Shown here piece by piece: positions 1 to 5,474 of a DNA stretch of 5,474 nt. Made by a program: the position numbers and the translations under genes. The notes beneath the pieces are model-generated. The model was given only the letters and a program-made list of their open reading frames with translations. It had not been told where the DNA came from and made no database searches. Position 1 is the first letter of the stretch, and every line of letters starts with the position of its first letter. Origin of the DNA: Desulfocapsa sp. (GTDB lineage: Bacteria > Desulfobacterota > Desulfobulbia > Desulfobulbales > Desulfocapsaceae); NCBI GenBank assembly GCA_030638765.1, contig DAOWDZ010000252.1:1-5474 (forward strand). The letters are read 5' to 3'.

Positions 1-63
1 CAGGTGCAATCCATTGATTTTCTAGGTGGAAAAGTGTTTCTGGAAATAACTGAAAAAGAGTAA
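1..63 (+). CDS. CooT-like small nickel-binding protein, C-terminal fragment
   Basis: An open frame enters from the left edge and ends at TAA 61-63, leaving only 20 codons. The residues read QVQSIDFLGGKVFLEITEKE. The pattern of a hydrophobic 'V-x-x-IDFL' strand, a Gly-Gly turn and a final 'KVFLE' strand resembles the C-terminus of the CooT family (once called predicted RNA-binding proteins). These are beta proteins of about 60-70 residues, and the characterised member is a nickel-binding accessory factor for carbon monoxide dehydrogenase. The diagnostic N-terminal Met-Cys-Met/Leu segment lies outside the window, so the assignment rests on a short tail only. The next gene starts 4 nt after this stop, so the two are probably cotranscribed. 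The His-rich nature of that neighbour fits a metal-related role. An unrelated small beta protein remains possible. Confidence 0.5.
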   Translation, partial: QVQSIDFLGGKVFLEITEKE

Positions 64-67
64 AAAG

Positions 68-298
68 ATGACAATGAATCAATTAGAAAAATTACAGGTA
101 TTACTTCCCCATTGGATTGAGCATAACGAAGGACATGCGGAAGAGTGTAAAAAATGGGCGGAACAGACAGATCACGATACGGTCACATTAAACCTTAAAC
201 AAGCACTTGCAGCGATGGAAGTGGTCACTGCACACTTACAAAAAGCGCTTGATGCCGCAGGTGGCCCAAAAACAGATGGCCATCACCATCATCACTGA
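68..298 (+). CDS. Small helical His-rich, putatively metal-binding protein
   Basis: This 76-residue protein has no signal peptide or membrane segment and is probably cytosolic. It reads as a two-helix hairpin: helix 1 about residues 4-34 and helix 2 about residues 38-62. A Gly/Pro linker and a C-terminus of five consecutive histidines (72-76) follow. Helix 1 carries LPHWIEHNEGHA, which places H15, H19, H23 and C27 at exact four-residue steps on one face; H56 sits in helix 2. I recall similar small proteins with an LPHWIEHNxxHA core in anaerobes (possibly a DUF family), but know no tested function. Metal binding, probably nickel given the CooT-like gene 4 nt upstream, is inferred from the ligands and context. 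The start ATG 68 is preceded by a weak GAG Shine-Dalgarno inside the end of the upstream gene; Met3 is an alternative start. The His tail is encoded by mixed CAT/CAC codons and ends the natural frame, so it is not obviously an engineered tag. Confidence 0.8.
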   Translation: MTMNQLEKLQVLLPHWIEHNEGHAEECKKWAEQTDHDTVTLNLKQALAAMEVVTAHLQKALDAAGGPKTDGHHHHH

Positions 299-355
299 AC
301 AGCAAAGTCAAACGCCTTCTCTTGTTCTTCAAAAAATAGGGCAAACTTTCTTTCT

Positions 356-2782
356 TTATTCTTCACTGTAAAAGTTCCATTTTTTGGAATCAGGAGAATA
401 AAGATAATCCATTTGCAGACGTAATGATCTTCCACCAGAAGTTTCTGTACATTGCATCCTGAACAATAATTTGCTGTCAATATTTCTAAGAAATTCAACA
501 GCGGGAGCGCTGAGGGCAGGACCTATTGCGGAAGGGTAATGTTTCAAAAATAATACTTTGTAGTTATCAGAGAGATAAGTACTCTGTTTAGTGAGCAGTA
601 ACTGTGCCTTAGCATTATCAACTTGGGTTCTTGTTTCTTCAAGAATGATTTTGAACTCTTCCTGGCCGGCAAAATTGCTATTGATAATAGATTGTTCTAT
701 TTTGACTAATTTTTGAATTACTGCCGAGTAATCTTCAGATTTAAGATATTTGACCACGTCCTGTTTGTCTTGTATTATTTCTGTATGAAGTATGATTCTG
801 GAGAGTTTGGTACGGCTTTTCTCTGTGTCTATTTTGCTGAGAACATGAGAGTTTTCATTAAGGAGGATGAGAGCTTTTTCATATTGCCTTATCACGTTAT
901 TCCACTGTGATGCATCGAAGGCATTTTTCCCTTTTTCGATAGCCATGTAAATTTCTGTTTTGGCAATATTCTCATTCAGGCTGTTAATCTCATAAGAACT
1001 AATTTGATCAATACTACTTGTGAGGTCAAGTGCCTGCTTGTAGTTGATGAGTGCACTATCCCACTCACTGGCATTGAAGAATTCATGACCTTGAGTTTGG
1101 ATGGCATTAAACTTTGTGAGTTTTAAAAGGGATTTCAGGCGTGTTATGTCCTCAGCGGATATGTTCACATTTCCTTCAGTGAGCTTCAGGGCTTTATTGA
1201 ATTGTTGGTTGGCACTCTTCCAGTGAGAAGCGCTCAGGGTTTCTTCTCCAGTTTGGACAAGACTGTTAAATTGGGCATGTAAACTTTTCTGACGAATCTG
1301 TACAAGGACGGTGGGGGCAATACTATTTGAAGTTTTCGCAATATTGAGAGTCTTCAGGTAACTGTCTGCTGCCGCGTCCCAGTGCATTTTCTCGAAGAAG
1401 GTGTCAGCCTCTTTCTTTGTTTTTTTGAAATCCAGTAATTGTTTCTTGGTGGATTGAGATACATATTTACCAGCAACCAGTGTTTTTCCAGCAAGTCCCT
1501 GGCGAAGTTTCGGGGAAGAAAGAATGGCTTGTATCTTTTTGGTGAGATTTTCCTTTTCACTCTGTTTGATTATTTTAATGTCCGTACTCAATTTTAATGC
1601 TTGAGTGCATTTAGTTTCAGCTTCACGAAATTTATTTGTATTAAGATGTTTACGGCATTCACTGTACAGTTCATTCGCTCGTTGAAGATTTGATCCCTGA
1701 GAAAAATAGGTGACAGCCAGGGCAACTCCAAGAGCGAGTGTGGCACCACCAAGGGCAAACAAACCCCATTTTTTACTCACTGCTTTTTTGTCTTCAAAGA
1801 ATGTTTTTGTTGCTGTAGTTCGTGGGCCATCATCTTGAGGTTTGGATTCTTCGATGTCACTGACGCTATCCGAAGAATTCGTATCATCTTCTTTGCTAGT
1901 TGCTGACCAGTCACCCAGTAGGTCGTAGGCCTGTTGAACTCTCTCCTTTGCTTCCTGAAGCATTGGATAATCTGCCACAAGATTTTCAACTGCAAGGTAT
2001 TTCTCCAGTGCTTCTTTTGGATTGCCCTGATGCTCTATTTCGTCTGCTTCCTTATATAAAGCCTTTGCCTGGCTCATGGCCTTTTCGGTCTGCTCCTGAA
2101 TCTCTTTGCGACCCTCAAAATCTTCAGGTAAGGATTCGAGTTCCTGGAAAAGAGACTGGAATTGTTTTTGTTTGATTTTTAGGTGGAGGTTGTCAGTATC
2201 AATCACTTCCTCAAACGCCGATTCATTTTCAAGAGAAAAGGAAAGACCAAAGTCATCGTCATCCAAAGTATCAATGCCGGGTAAATTATCGTCTGGTTCT
2301 GCGGGTGGTTGTATGTCGTTTTCAGGTTGACCTGCGTCAGTGGTATCAAAGGGTAGTCTATCGTTATTGTTTTTGTACCATTCTGAGGCCTCTTCATTAA
2401 AGGCATTGTTTTCTGAATAGATTTCCCCAGCTATCATTTTTCCTATATGGAGGATCAGTGTAATAAGTGAATTGTCGGATTCCCAGATTTCATCTATGCT
2501 GATGGCAGATGCGTCAAAATCCGGATGGAATGTTGGACTTTCAGGGATGCAGTTAGGGGGGAAATGCGGAAAACCGAAAGGCAGGGAAATAGAGATGCGG
2601 TGATTGTCACAGCTGTATACCTCTGAATCGTGATCCTTACACACACCAGTTATCCCATAAGTAATGATATATTGGCTGGAGGGAGTTGAGTCTTCGGAAG
2701 TTATTGATATGTTAGGGGTATGTCTGAAATATTCAAAAACTTCTTGAAATACAGTGTCAAGTTGATCGCTGGTTTTCTTCAT
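356..2782 (-). CDS. Membrane-anchored E2/UBC-variant protein with TPR-like repeats
   Basis: This 808-residue protein is not a family I can name. Domain order: an E2 (ubiquitin-conjugating)-like fold at 1-138; an acidic, probably disordered linker at 142-198; a helical segment with one TPR-like hairpin at about 234-290; a second polar linker at 291-330; one transmembrane helix at about 340-360; a TPR-like hairpin at about 366-399; four 53-residue repeats at 452-663; a related helical region at about 664-730; and a small, probably beta-rich C-terminal domain at about 737-808. The E2-like part has FPHFPP (71-76), HPD (86-88) in place of HPN, S95 where the catalytic Cys should be, and W100. Lysines just before the membrane helix (K332, K333, K337, K338) predict N-in topology, with the repeats in the periplasm. 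There is no N-terminal signal peptide. An in-frame stop lies 19 codons upstream with no ATG, GTG or TTG between, so ATG 2782 is the start, although no Shine-Dalgarno is visible. It is transcribed apart from the secDF operon and converges on the His-rich gene. A scaffold or receptor role is a guess; enzymatic conjugation is unlikely without the Cys. Confidence 0.9.
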   Translation of the reverse strand: MKKTSDQLDTVFQEVFEYFRHTPNISITSEDSTPSSQYIITYGITGVCKDHDSEVYSCDNHRISISLPFGFPHFPPNCIPESPTFHPDFDASAISIDEIWESDNSLITLILHIGKMIAGEIYSENNAFNEEASEWYKNNNDRLPFDTTDAGQPENDIQPPAEPDDNLPGIDTLDDDDFGLSFSLENESAFEEVIDTDNLHLKIKQKQFQSLFQELESLPEDFEGRKEIQEQTEKAMSQAKALYKEADEIEHQGNPKEALEKYLAVENLVADYPMLQEAKERVQQAYDLLGDWSATSKEDDTNSSDSVSDIEESKPQDDGPRTTATKTFFEDKKAVSKKWGLFALGGATLALGVALAVTYFSQGSNLQRANELYSECRKHLNTNKFREAETKCTQALKLSTDIKIIKQSEKENLTKKIQAILSSPKLRQGLAGKTLVAGKYVSQSTKKQLLDFKKTKKEADTFFEKMHWDAAADSYLKTLNIAKTSNSIAPTVLVQIRQKSLHAQFNSLVQTGEETLSASHWKSANQQFNKALKLTEGNVNISAEDITRLKSLLKLTKFNAIQTQGHEFFNASEWDSALINYKQALDLTSSIDQISSYEINSLNENIAKTEIYMAIEKGKNAFDASQWNNVIRQYEKALILLNENSHVLSKIDTEKSRTKLSRIILHTEIIQDKQDVVKYLKSEDYSAVIQKLVKIEQSIINSNFAGQEEFKIILEETRTQVDNAKAQLLLTKQSTYLSDNYKVLFLKHYPSAIGPALSAPAVEFLRNIDSKLLFRMQCTETSGGRSLRLQMDYLYSPDSKKWNFYSEE
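794..1429 (-). repeat. Four tandem 53-residue TPR-like repeats (protein level)
   Basis: Residues 452-663 split into four units of exactly 53 residues without gaps. The unit start falls at F452, F505, F558 and I611, and the conserved tryptophan at W468, W521, W574 and W627. The core reads roughly F-x-A-S-x-W-x-x-A-x-x-x-Y-x-K-A-L-x-L, which resembles the helix A/helix B junction of a TPR. The extra ~19 residues per unit form another predicted helix. Units 2-4 share the 'AS-x-W' core and unit 1 is more diverged (KMHW). A hairpin at 366-399 and another at about 672-703 look related but are out of register. TPR-like arrays usually bind peptides or protein partners; the partner is unknown. Confidence 0.8.
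1703..1765 (-). other. Transmembrane helix of the E2-like protein
   Basis: Residues 340-360 form an uncharged hydrophobic stretch of about 21 residues rich in Leu, Ala, Gly and Val. It is flanked on the N-terminal side by Lys337 and Lys338 (also Lys332 and Lys333) and on the C-terminal side by a polar FSQGSN segment. By the positive-inside rule, residues 1-339 face the cytoplasm and 361-808 face the periplasm. It is the only clear membrane segment in the protein. Confidence 0.85.
2369..2782 (-). other. E2/UBC-like domain lacking the catalytic cysteine
   Basis: This span encodes residues 1-138 of the 808-aa protein. The order matches a canonical E2: an N-terminal helix (2-20), strands around 24-29, 37-48 and 60-68, the proline turn FPHFPP (71-76), then PTFHPDFD (83-90), AISIDE (93-98), W100, and helices from about 104-118 and 127-138. 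In active E2s the corresponding segment is 'HPN...SICLD...W'. Here HPN is HPD, and the Cys aligns with S95 (codon at 2498-2500). Cysteines exist at 48, 58 and 78, but none is at the active site. Eukaryotic UEV proteins and RWD domains are known examples of the same fold without the catalytic Cys. The HPD and the downstream Trp favour UBC/UEV over RWD. The assignment comes from motif reading, not a profile search. Confidence 0.75.
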
Positions 2783-2851
2783 GGCAGGATAAGTGCAGTT
2801 AAAAAGTAAAAGCAGGATGTTCTGCTGGATTATGGAATGTTAATAAAACAG

Positions 2852-2905
2852 TTAATATAAGTAGTACTTGCGAAGTTTTCCTGAAAAATAATGTAGACGA
2901 GGCAT
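2852..2905 (-). CDS. Possible 17-residue leader ORF
   Basis: On the minus strand ATG at 2905 opens MPRLHYFSGKLRKYYLY and closes with TAA at 2852-2854. A GAGG (2913-2916) lies 7 nt upstream of the ATG, a better ribosome-binding arrangement than that of the downstream 808-aa gene, which has none. The ORF ends 69 nt before that gene's start. A CGAGG...CCTCG inverted repeat could pair the Shine-Dalgarno region with the first codons. The peptide is basic and rich in Tyr. An ORF this short is easily a chance event, so this is a weak candidate for a leader peptide. Confidence 0.15.
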   Translation of the reverse strand: MPRLHYFSGKLRKYYLY

Positions 2906-2959
2906 TGTTTATCCTCGCATTGGTGTAAATAATTTGATTTTGAAAATCCTCGTTTCCTT

Positions 2960-2989
2960 ACTATAGCACAATCCTTGGTGAACTTACAA
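2960..2989 (-). promoter_or_regulatory. Candidate sigma-70-type promoter for the E2-like gene
   Basis: Read on the minus strand, TTGTAA (2984-2989) and TATAGT (2960-2965) are separated by 18 nt. They match the -35 consensus at 4 of 6 and the -10 consensus at 5 of 6 positions. Transcription from here would give a leader of about 170 nt before ATG 2782. Chance matches of this quality are common in AT-rich DNA, so this is a plausible site only. Confidence 0.3.
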
Positions 2990-3085
2990 AGGCTGATAAA
3001 TTGCTAACTTCAGGGGGAAGATTGTTTTGATACTATGATGTTGTCAATGCCAGGGGCAAGTGGGATATAAAATTGATGACGCGGG

Positions 3086-3112
3086 TGTGGCTACTACTAT
3101 CAGCATGCCACA
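3086..3112 (-). terminator. Weak hairpin after the HAD gene, possible terminator
   Basis: A perfect 6-bp inverted repeat (TGTGGC at 3086-3091, GCCACA at 3107-3112) with a 15-nt loop begins 21 nt beyond the HAD stop codon on the minus strand. The stem is short, the loop is large, and the nearest T-rich tract (AATTTTATA) comes about 15 nt after the stem. It is therefore not a canonical intrinsic terminator. It is listed because it sits where the operon should end. Confidence 0.2.
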
Positions 3113-3133
3113 TATGATAATAAGATTTGAGAA

Positions 3134-3769
3134 TTATTCAGATAGCTCTTTGAACGGTGGCAGTTGTAATATTTCCATAAAACTGTTGACGTGATACTCG
3201 GCTGGAAGGTTTTTGTTTTTAAAACCAATAAGTCGCATTCCGCATCCTTCTGAATGTTCACGGTCAATGATGGAATCACCGATATAAATAGCCTCATCTG
3301 CCTGATAGTCACAGTATTCTAAAATTTCCAGAAGTGCATCCGGCGCTGGTTTAGGGCGTTTTGCATTTTCAGCTGTCATTACTTTTACAAAGTAATCCTT
3401 GAGCTTGAAAATTTCCAAAATTGGTTCCATCGTGTTCGTTCTATTGGTGGAGACAGCAAGTTTGTAATGTGGGGAACAGGTATCAAGAAATTGGATCAGG
3501 TCCTCTTCCATTTTCATATATTTTAAAAACGGAGCATAGCCAGTTTCCTGTCTGAATTTGTCAATGTCCGAGATGTTTTGATCGGGGTAGTGGCGGAAAA
3601 TGTGTCGTGTTGATTCGTGAACATTGTGGATGTGGACAAACTCTAATTCTTCATCATCCATGGTCTTATGGCCAAAATGCTGGAGCAGATGATTGTAGTA
3701 GGTCTGGTTGGCAAATTTGGAGTCAAACATCACTCCGTCGCAATCAAATATAACGAGTTTGAGTTTCAT
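3134..3769 (-). CDS. HAD-family hydrolase, phosphoglycolate phosphatase-like
   Basis: This 211-residue cytosolic protein carries all four haloacid dehalogenase motifs. Motif I is FDCDGVMFDS, with nucleophile D9 and general acid D11. Motif II is STN (107-109). Motif III is the Lys of KPAPD (K140). Motif IV is GDSIID (D165, D169), which binds Mg2+. The helical insert between motifs I and II (about residues 16-85) is a C1-type cap, as in phosphoglycolate phosphatase and beta-phosphoglucomutase-like enzymes. The length is normal for that group and nothing is missing, so a magnesium-dependent phosphatase is well supported; the substrate cannot be read from sequence. Its ATG overlaps the TGA of the upstream ykgJ-like gene (ATGA), implying translational coupling. 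A GGAG lies 12 nt upstream of the ATG, slightly far for a strong site. It appears to be the last gene of the secDF operon. Confidence 0.93.
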   Translation of the reverse strand: MKLKLVIFDCDGVMFDSKFANQTYYNHLLQHFGHKTMDDEELEFVHIHNVHESTRHIFRHYPDQNISDIDKFRQETGYAPFLKYMKMEEDLIQFLDTCSPHYKLAVSTNRTNTMEPILEIFKLKDYFVKVMTAENAKRPKPAPDALLEILEYCDYQADEAIYIGDSIIDREHSEGCGMRLIGFKNKNLPAEYHVNSFMEILQLPPFKELSE

Positions 3770-4494
3770 TTTTGAAAAAGTACTCCATGTAACCAGTTCA
3801 TTCCAAAGAGAAGAAGCTGTTTGTCATCCTTGTATTTGTCTTTATGTGCCAAATAACTATTCTGATGTGGAAGTTTTCCTTCATCCAGTTTTTTTCTAAA
3901 GGAATCCAGGTTGTAGAGAGCAAGGGTGAAAAGTTTAGTTTGTTCTTTCGTCAGTGTCATACCCTGACGGATATGTTCATGCTGTAACAGAAATGCCACT
4001 TTGTCATTAAAGTGGTTGTACTCTTCCAATCCCTGTCCATCACTATAACGTTTTGTTGTCTGTTCTTCTTTTTGCAGAAACCCATGGCAATGAGGCTCTT
4101 TTAGAAGCACAAAGAATTCCTCAATGGTGTTGTTTTTTTGCATTGCAGCCCTTCCCATGGGGTAGGTTCTGCAGGCTCCAGGGCGTCCTGGATAAACAGT
4201 ACATCCTGTTTCTGAAACAAAGACACAGGATGCCTGTCCATCGTCCACCATGGTGAGGTAAAAACGAGGGAAAACATCTTCTGCTTCCTGTTCCTGAATG
4301 ACGTAACGTTCAAGGAAAGTGTTGGAATCGAGTTTTGTTTCCTGTTTCAGGCGCAGGATGTCGTATGGCGTGAGTGCAAGCTCGAGTTGTCTGCAACAGT
4401 CAGTAAAACAATCCACGCCCGGATGACAGGAAAAGGTGAAAGTCTCATCATCCTGGAGGCGTTTGACATGGTCAGGAAGCTGTAACTGGTCCAT
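3766..4494 (-). CDS. YkgJ-family cysteine-cluster protein
   Basis: This 242-residue protein has the eight-cysteine signature of the YkgJ (zinc/iron-chelating cysteine cluster) family. An N-terminal group C23, C29, C33, C34 is followed by the typical LTPYDILRLK segment. A central group C90, C98, C108 lies in the pattern C-x7-GC-x-VYPxRPxxCRTYP, and C136 follows in EPHCHGF. These Cys are thought to hold a metal or Fe-S cluster; no specific function is established. Residues from about 150 onward are a helical C-terminal extension. The frame is open upstream to 4602, but those 36 codons lie inside secF in another frame and read as low-complexity shadow. ATG 4494 is the better start: it falls 4 nt after the secF stop and begins just before the family-conserved region. 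The Shine-Dalgarno is weak, so translation is probably coupled to secDF. The gene ends in an ATGA overlap with the HAD gene. Confidence 0.92.
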   Translation of the reverse strand: MDQLQLPDHVKRLQDDETFTFSCHPGVDCFTDCCRQLELALTPYDILRLKQETKLDSNTFLERYVIQEQEAEDVFPRFYLTMVDDGQASCVFVSETGCTVYPGRPGACRTYPMGRAAMQKNNTIEEFFVLLKEPHCHGFLQKEEQTTKRYSDGQGLEEYNHFNDKVAFLLQHEHIRQGMTLTKEQTKLFTLALYNLDSFRKKLDEGKLPHQNSYLAHKDKYKDDKQLLLFGMNWLHGVLFQK

Positions 4495-4498
4495 TCGT

Positions 4499-5474
4499 TT
4501 AATTCTTTTTGGCAGGCCACAGGCTGAGTACCGGGCTGGCAATAAAGATTGATGAGTAGGTACCAACCATAACTCCAAGGAGCAGAGCCAGGGAGAAATC
4601 ATGGATCACAGATCCGCCAAAGAAGAAGAGCGCAAGGAGTACCATGGCGGTGGTCAGTGATGTGACAAATGTACGGCTCATAACCTCATTAATACTTTTG
4701 TTGATCTGCTGCAGCAATGAGTGTCCTTCCGACTTGTGCATGTTTTCACGAATACGGTCAAAAACAACAACAGAGTCATTGAGTGAATATCCAGCGAGGG
4801 TGAGCAATGCAGTCACGATCAGCAGTGTGATTTCAACGTTAAGGAGCCAGCAGATACCAAGTACCACGATAACATCATGGAAGGTGGCAACAGCAGCTGC
4901 CAGACCGAACCTGATGTCAAAGCGCATGGCAAGGTAAATAATAACACCAACGAGTGAAATAAAGATGGCCTGAATAGCTTTGTTTCGTAGGACAGCGCTG
5001 ACGGAAGAGCCGATTTCTGACTGACTTTCAAGGACGAATCCTTTTTCTGGCATATCCTTTTCAAGGAGTGCGGTGATCTGTTCGCTGAGGTCACCAACAA
5101 CTTCTTCAGATTTCTTGATCTTAACGATCAGGCGATGCTCACCTTCTACTTCTTGGAGGTTGGCATTTTTAAGGTCATTTTTCCCAAAGACAGTTCGAAC
5201 TTCATCCATGGTGAAATCTGCTGTTGCTTTGTATTGCAGCAAAGAACCACCAGAGAAATCAACACCCATATTGGCATTACCCCTCGCTATCTGGATAAAG
5301 GCAATGAGACCAATGGATACAAGAACTGCTGAAATACCAAATGTGATATTTCGGATGCTCATGAAATCCAAATTTGGTTTTTTCACAAACTGCATGAAAT
5401 TAAGTTTCTTCAGAGCACGAAAGGAGTAGAGAGTATCAAAAACCAATCTGGAACAGAAGAGCGCTGTGAAAAGG
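4499..5474 (-). CDS. secDF: Protein translocase SecDF, C-terminal part (SecF half)
   Basis: SecF and SecD form an inner-membrane, proton-driven accessory to SecYEG that helps pull exported proteins through and release them. From Met at 5395 the SecF portion is 298 residues, a normal SecF length. TM1 is at about 18-36, GVDFSGG at 44-50, the periplasmic P1-type domain at about 50-135, and TM2-TM6 between about 139 and 290. Hallmarks include FDIRFGLAAAVATFHDV (159-175) and LAGYSLNDSVVVFDRIREN (200-218), with the charged residues used in proton coupling. Upstream the frame has no stop to the window edge and reads LFTALFCSRLVFDTLYSF...LKKLNF. This looks like the last membrane helix and basic tail of SecD. 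A fused SecDF is thus the simplest reading; the alternative is separate genes with an internal frame error. A TTG at 5446 is an unlikely start. ykgJ follows 4 nt after the stop. The gene is cut at its 5' end by the window. Confidence 0.93.
   Translation of the reverse strand, partial: LFTALFCSRLVFDTLYSFRALKKLNFMQFVKKPNLDFMSIRNITFGISAVLVSIGLIAFIQIARGNANMGVDFSGGSLLQYKATADFTMDEVRTVFGKNDLKNANLQEVEGEHRLIVKIKKSEEVVGDLSEQITALLEKDMPEKGFVLESQSEIGSSVSAVLRNKAIQAIFISLVGVIIYLAMRFDIRFGLAAAVATFHDVIVVLGICWLLNVEITLLIVTALLTLAGYSLNDSVVVFDRIRENMHKSEGHSLLQQINKSINEVMSRTFVTSLTTAMVLLALFFFGGSVIHDFSLALLLGVMVGTYSSIFIASPVLSLWPAKKN

Larger units (their letters stand above)
2783..3133. other. Intergenic region between the E2-like gene and the HAD gene
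   Basis: This 351-bp AT-rich gap separates the end of the secDF-ykgJ-HAD operon from the next minus-strand gene. No conserved protein or RNA gene is recognisable on either strand. It holds a 6-bp hairpin close after the HAD stop, a plausible minus-strand sigma-70-like promoter around 2960-2989, and a 17-codon minus-strand ORF with a well-placed GAGG, each listed separately. A small inverted repeat (CGAGG/CCTCG, about 2898-2917) overlaps the start of that ORF. Confidence 0.6.

Noticed and set aside
280..298. The poly-His tail as a cloning artefact (engineered tag)
   Set aside because: It has five, not six, His, mixed codons, a native-looking Gly/Pro linker, and ordinary genomic sequence on both sides; natural His-rich C-termini are known in nickel proteins.
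299..355. Possible bidirectional terminator between the convergent genes
   Set aside because: Only short, imperfect complementary stretches (for example AAAGT/ACTTT about 40 nt apart) are present and no GC-rich stem with a T tract was found on either strand.
1900..2330. Plus-strand open frames (1900-2175 and 2106-2330) opposite the E2-like gene
   Set aside because: They are antisense shadows, Ser/Pro-rich, without recognisable motifs, and lie inside a strongly supported coding region.
2369..2782. Calling a complete bacterial ubiquitin-like conjugation system
   Set aside because: The catalytic Cys position is Ser and no E1, ubiquitin-like protein or JAB peptidase is seen in the window, so only an E2-like fold is supported.
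3009..3021. Small CTTC-AGGGG-GAAG hairpin in the intergenic region
   Set aside because: The stem is only 4 bp and has no associated T tract or conserved context, so it is within chance expectation.
3032..3048. Minus-strand TTGACA at about 3041-3046 as a -35 element
   Set aside because: No acceptable -10 hexamer lies 16-18 nt downstream (CAATCT at 17 nt is a poor match).
4495..4602. N-terminal extension of the ykgJ-like frame to an ATG at 4602
   Set aside because: Those 36 codons lie within the conserved end of SecF in another frame and show no family similarity; ATG 4494, just after the SecF stop, is the natural start.
4644..5429. Plus-strand open frames opposite secDF
   Set aside because: They lie antisense to conserved SecF sequence and show no domain features; they are shadows.

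Overview
The window looks like chromosomal DNA of an anaerobic, moderately AT-rich Gram-negative bacterium. A Desulfobacterota (sulfate-reducer or cable-bacterium-like) origin is my best guess. It rests on gene content: a CooT-like nickel-protein tail next to a His-tailed small protein, and a SecD-SecF translocase followed by a YkgJ cysteine-cluster protein. No rRNA, tRNA, CRISPR array, insertion sequence or phage gene was recognised.

Layout. Bases 1-298 (+ strand) hold the last 20 codons of a CooT-like small protein, followed 4 nt later by a 76-residue protein with a regularly spaced His/His/His/Cys helix and a five-histidine C-terminus; this looks like a two-gene metal-binding unit. Converging on it is a large minus-strand gene (356-2782, 808 aa). 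After a 351-bp gap (2783-3133) comes a compact minus-strand operon, which reads from the right edge leftwards: secDF (C-terminal part only, 5474-4499), a YkgJ-family cysteine-cluster protein (4494-3766, 4 nt after secDF), and a HAD-family phosphatase (3769-3134, overlapping ykgJ by ATGA).

The standout is the 808-aa gene. Its first ~138 residues have the layout of a ubiquitin-conjugating (E2/UBC) fold: an N-terminal helix, beta strands, an FPxxPP turn, an HPD version of the HPN motif, the conserved Trp after the active-site position, and C-terminal helices. The residue at the catalytic cysteine position is serine. This E2-variant-like domain is followed by an acidic linker, a TPR-like hairpin, a single transmembrane helix, four tandem repeats of exactly 53 residues, and a small C-terminal domain. 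The charge pattern predicts the E2-like domain in the cytoplasm and the repeats in the periplasm. No E1, ubiquitin-like protein or JAB peptidase is visible in this window, so a conjugation system cannot be claimed. I do not recognise the combination as a characterised system.

A second notable point is that the SecF frame stays open through recognisable SecD C-terminal sequence to the window edge. The translocase is therefore probably encoded as a single SecDF polypeptide.
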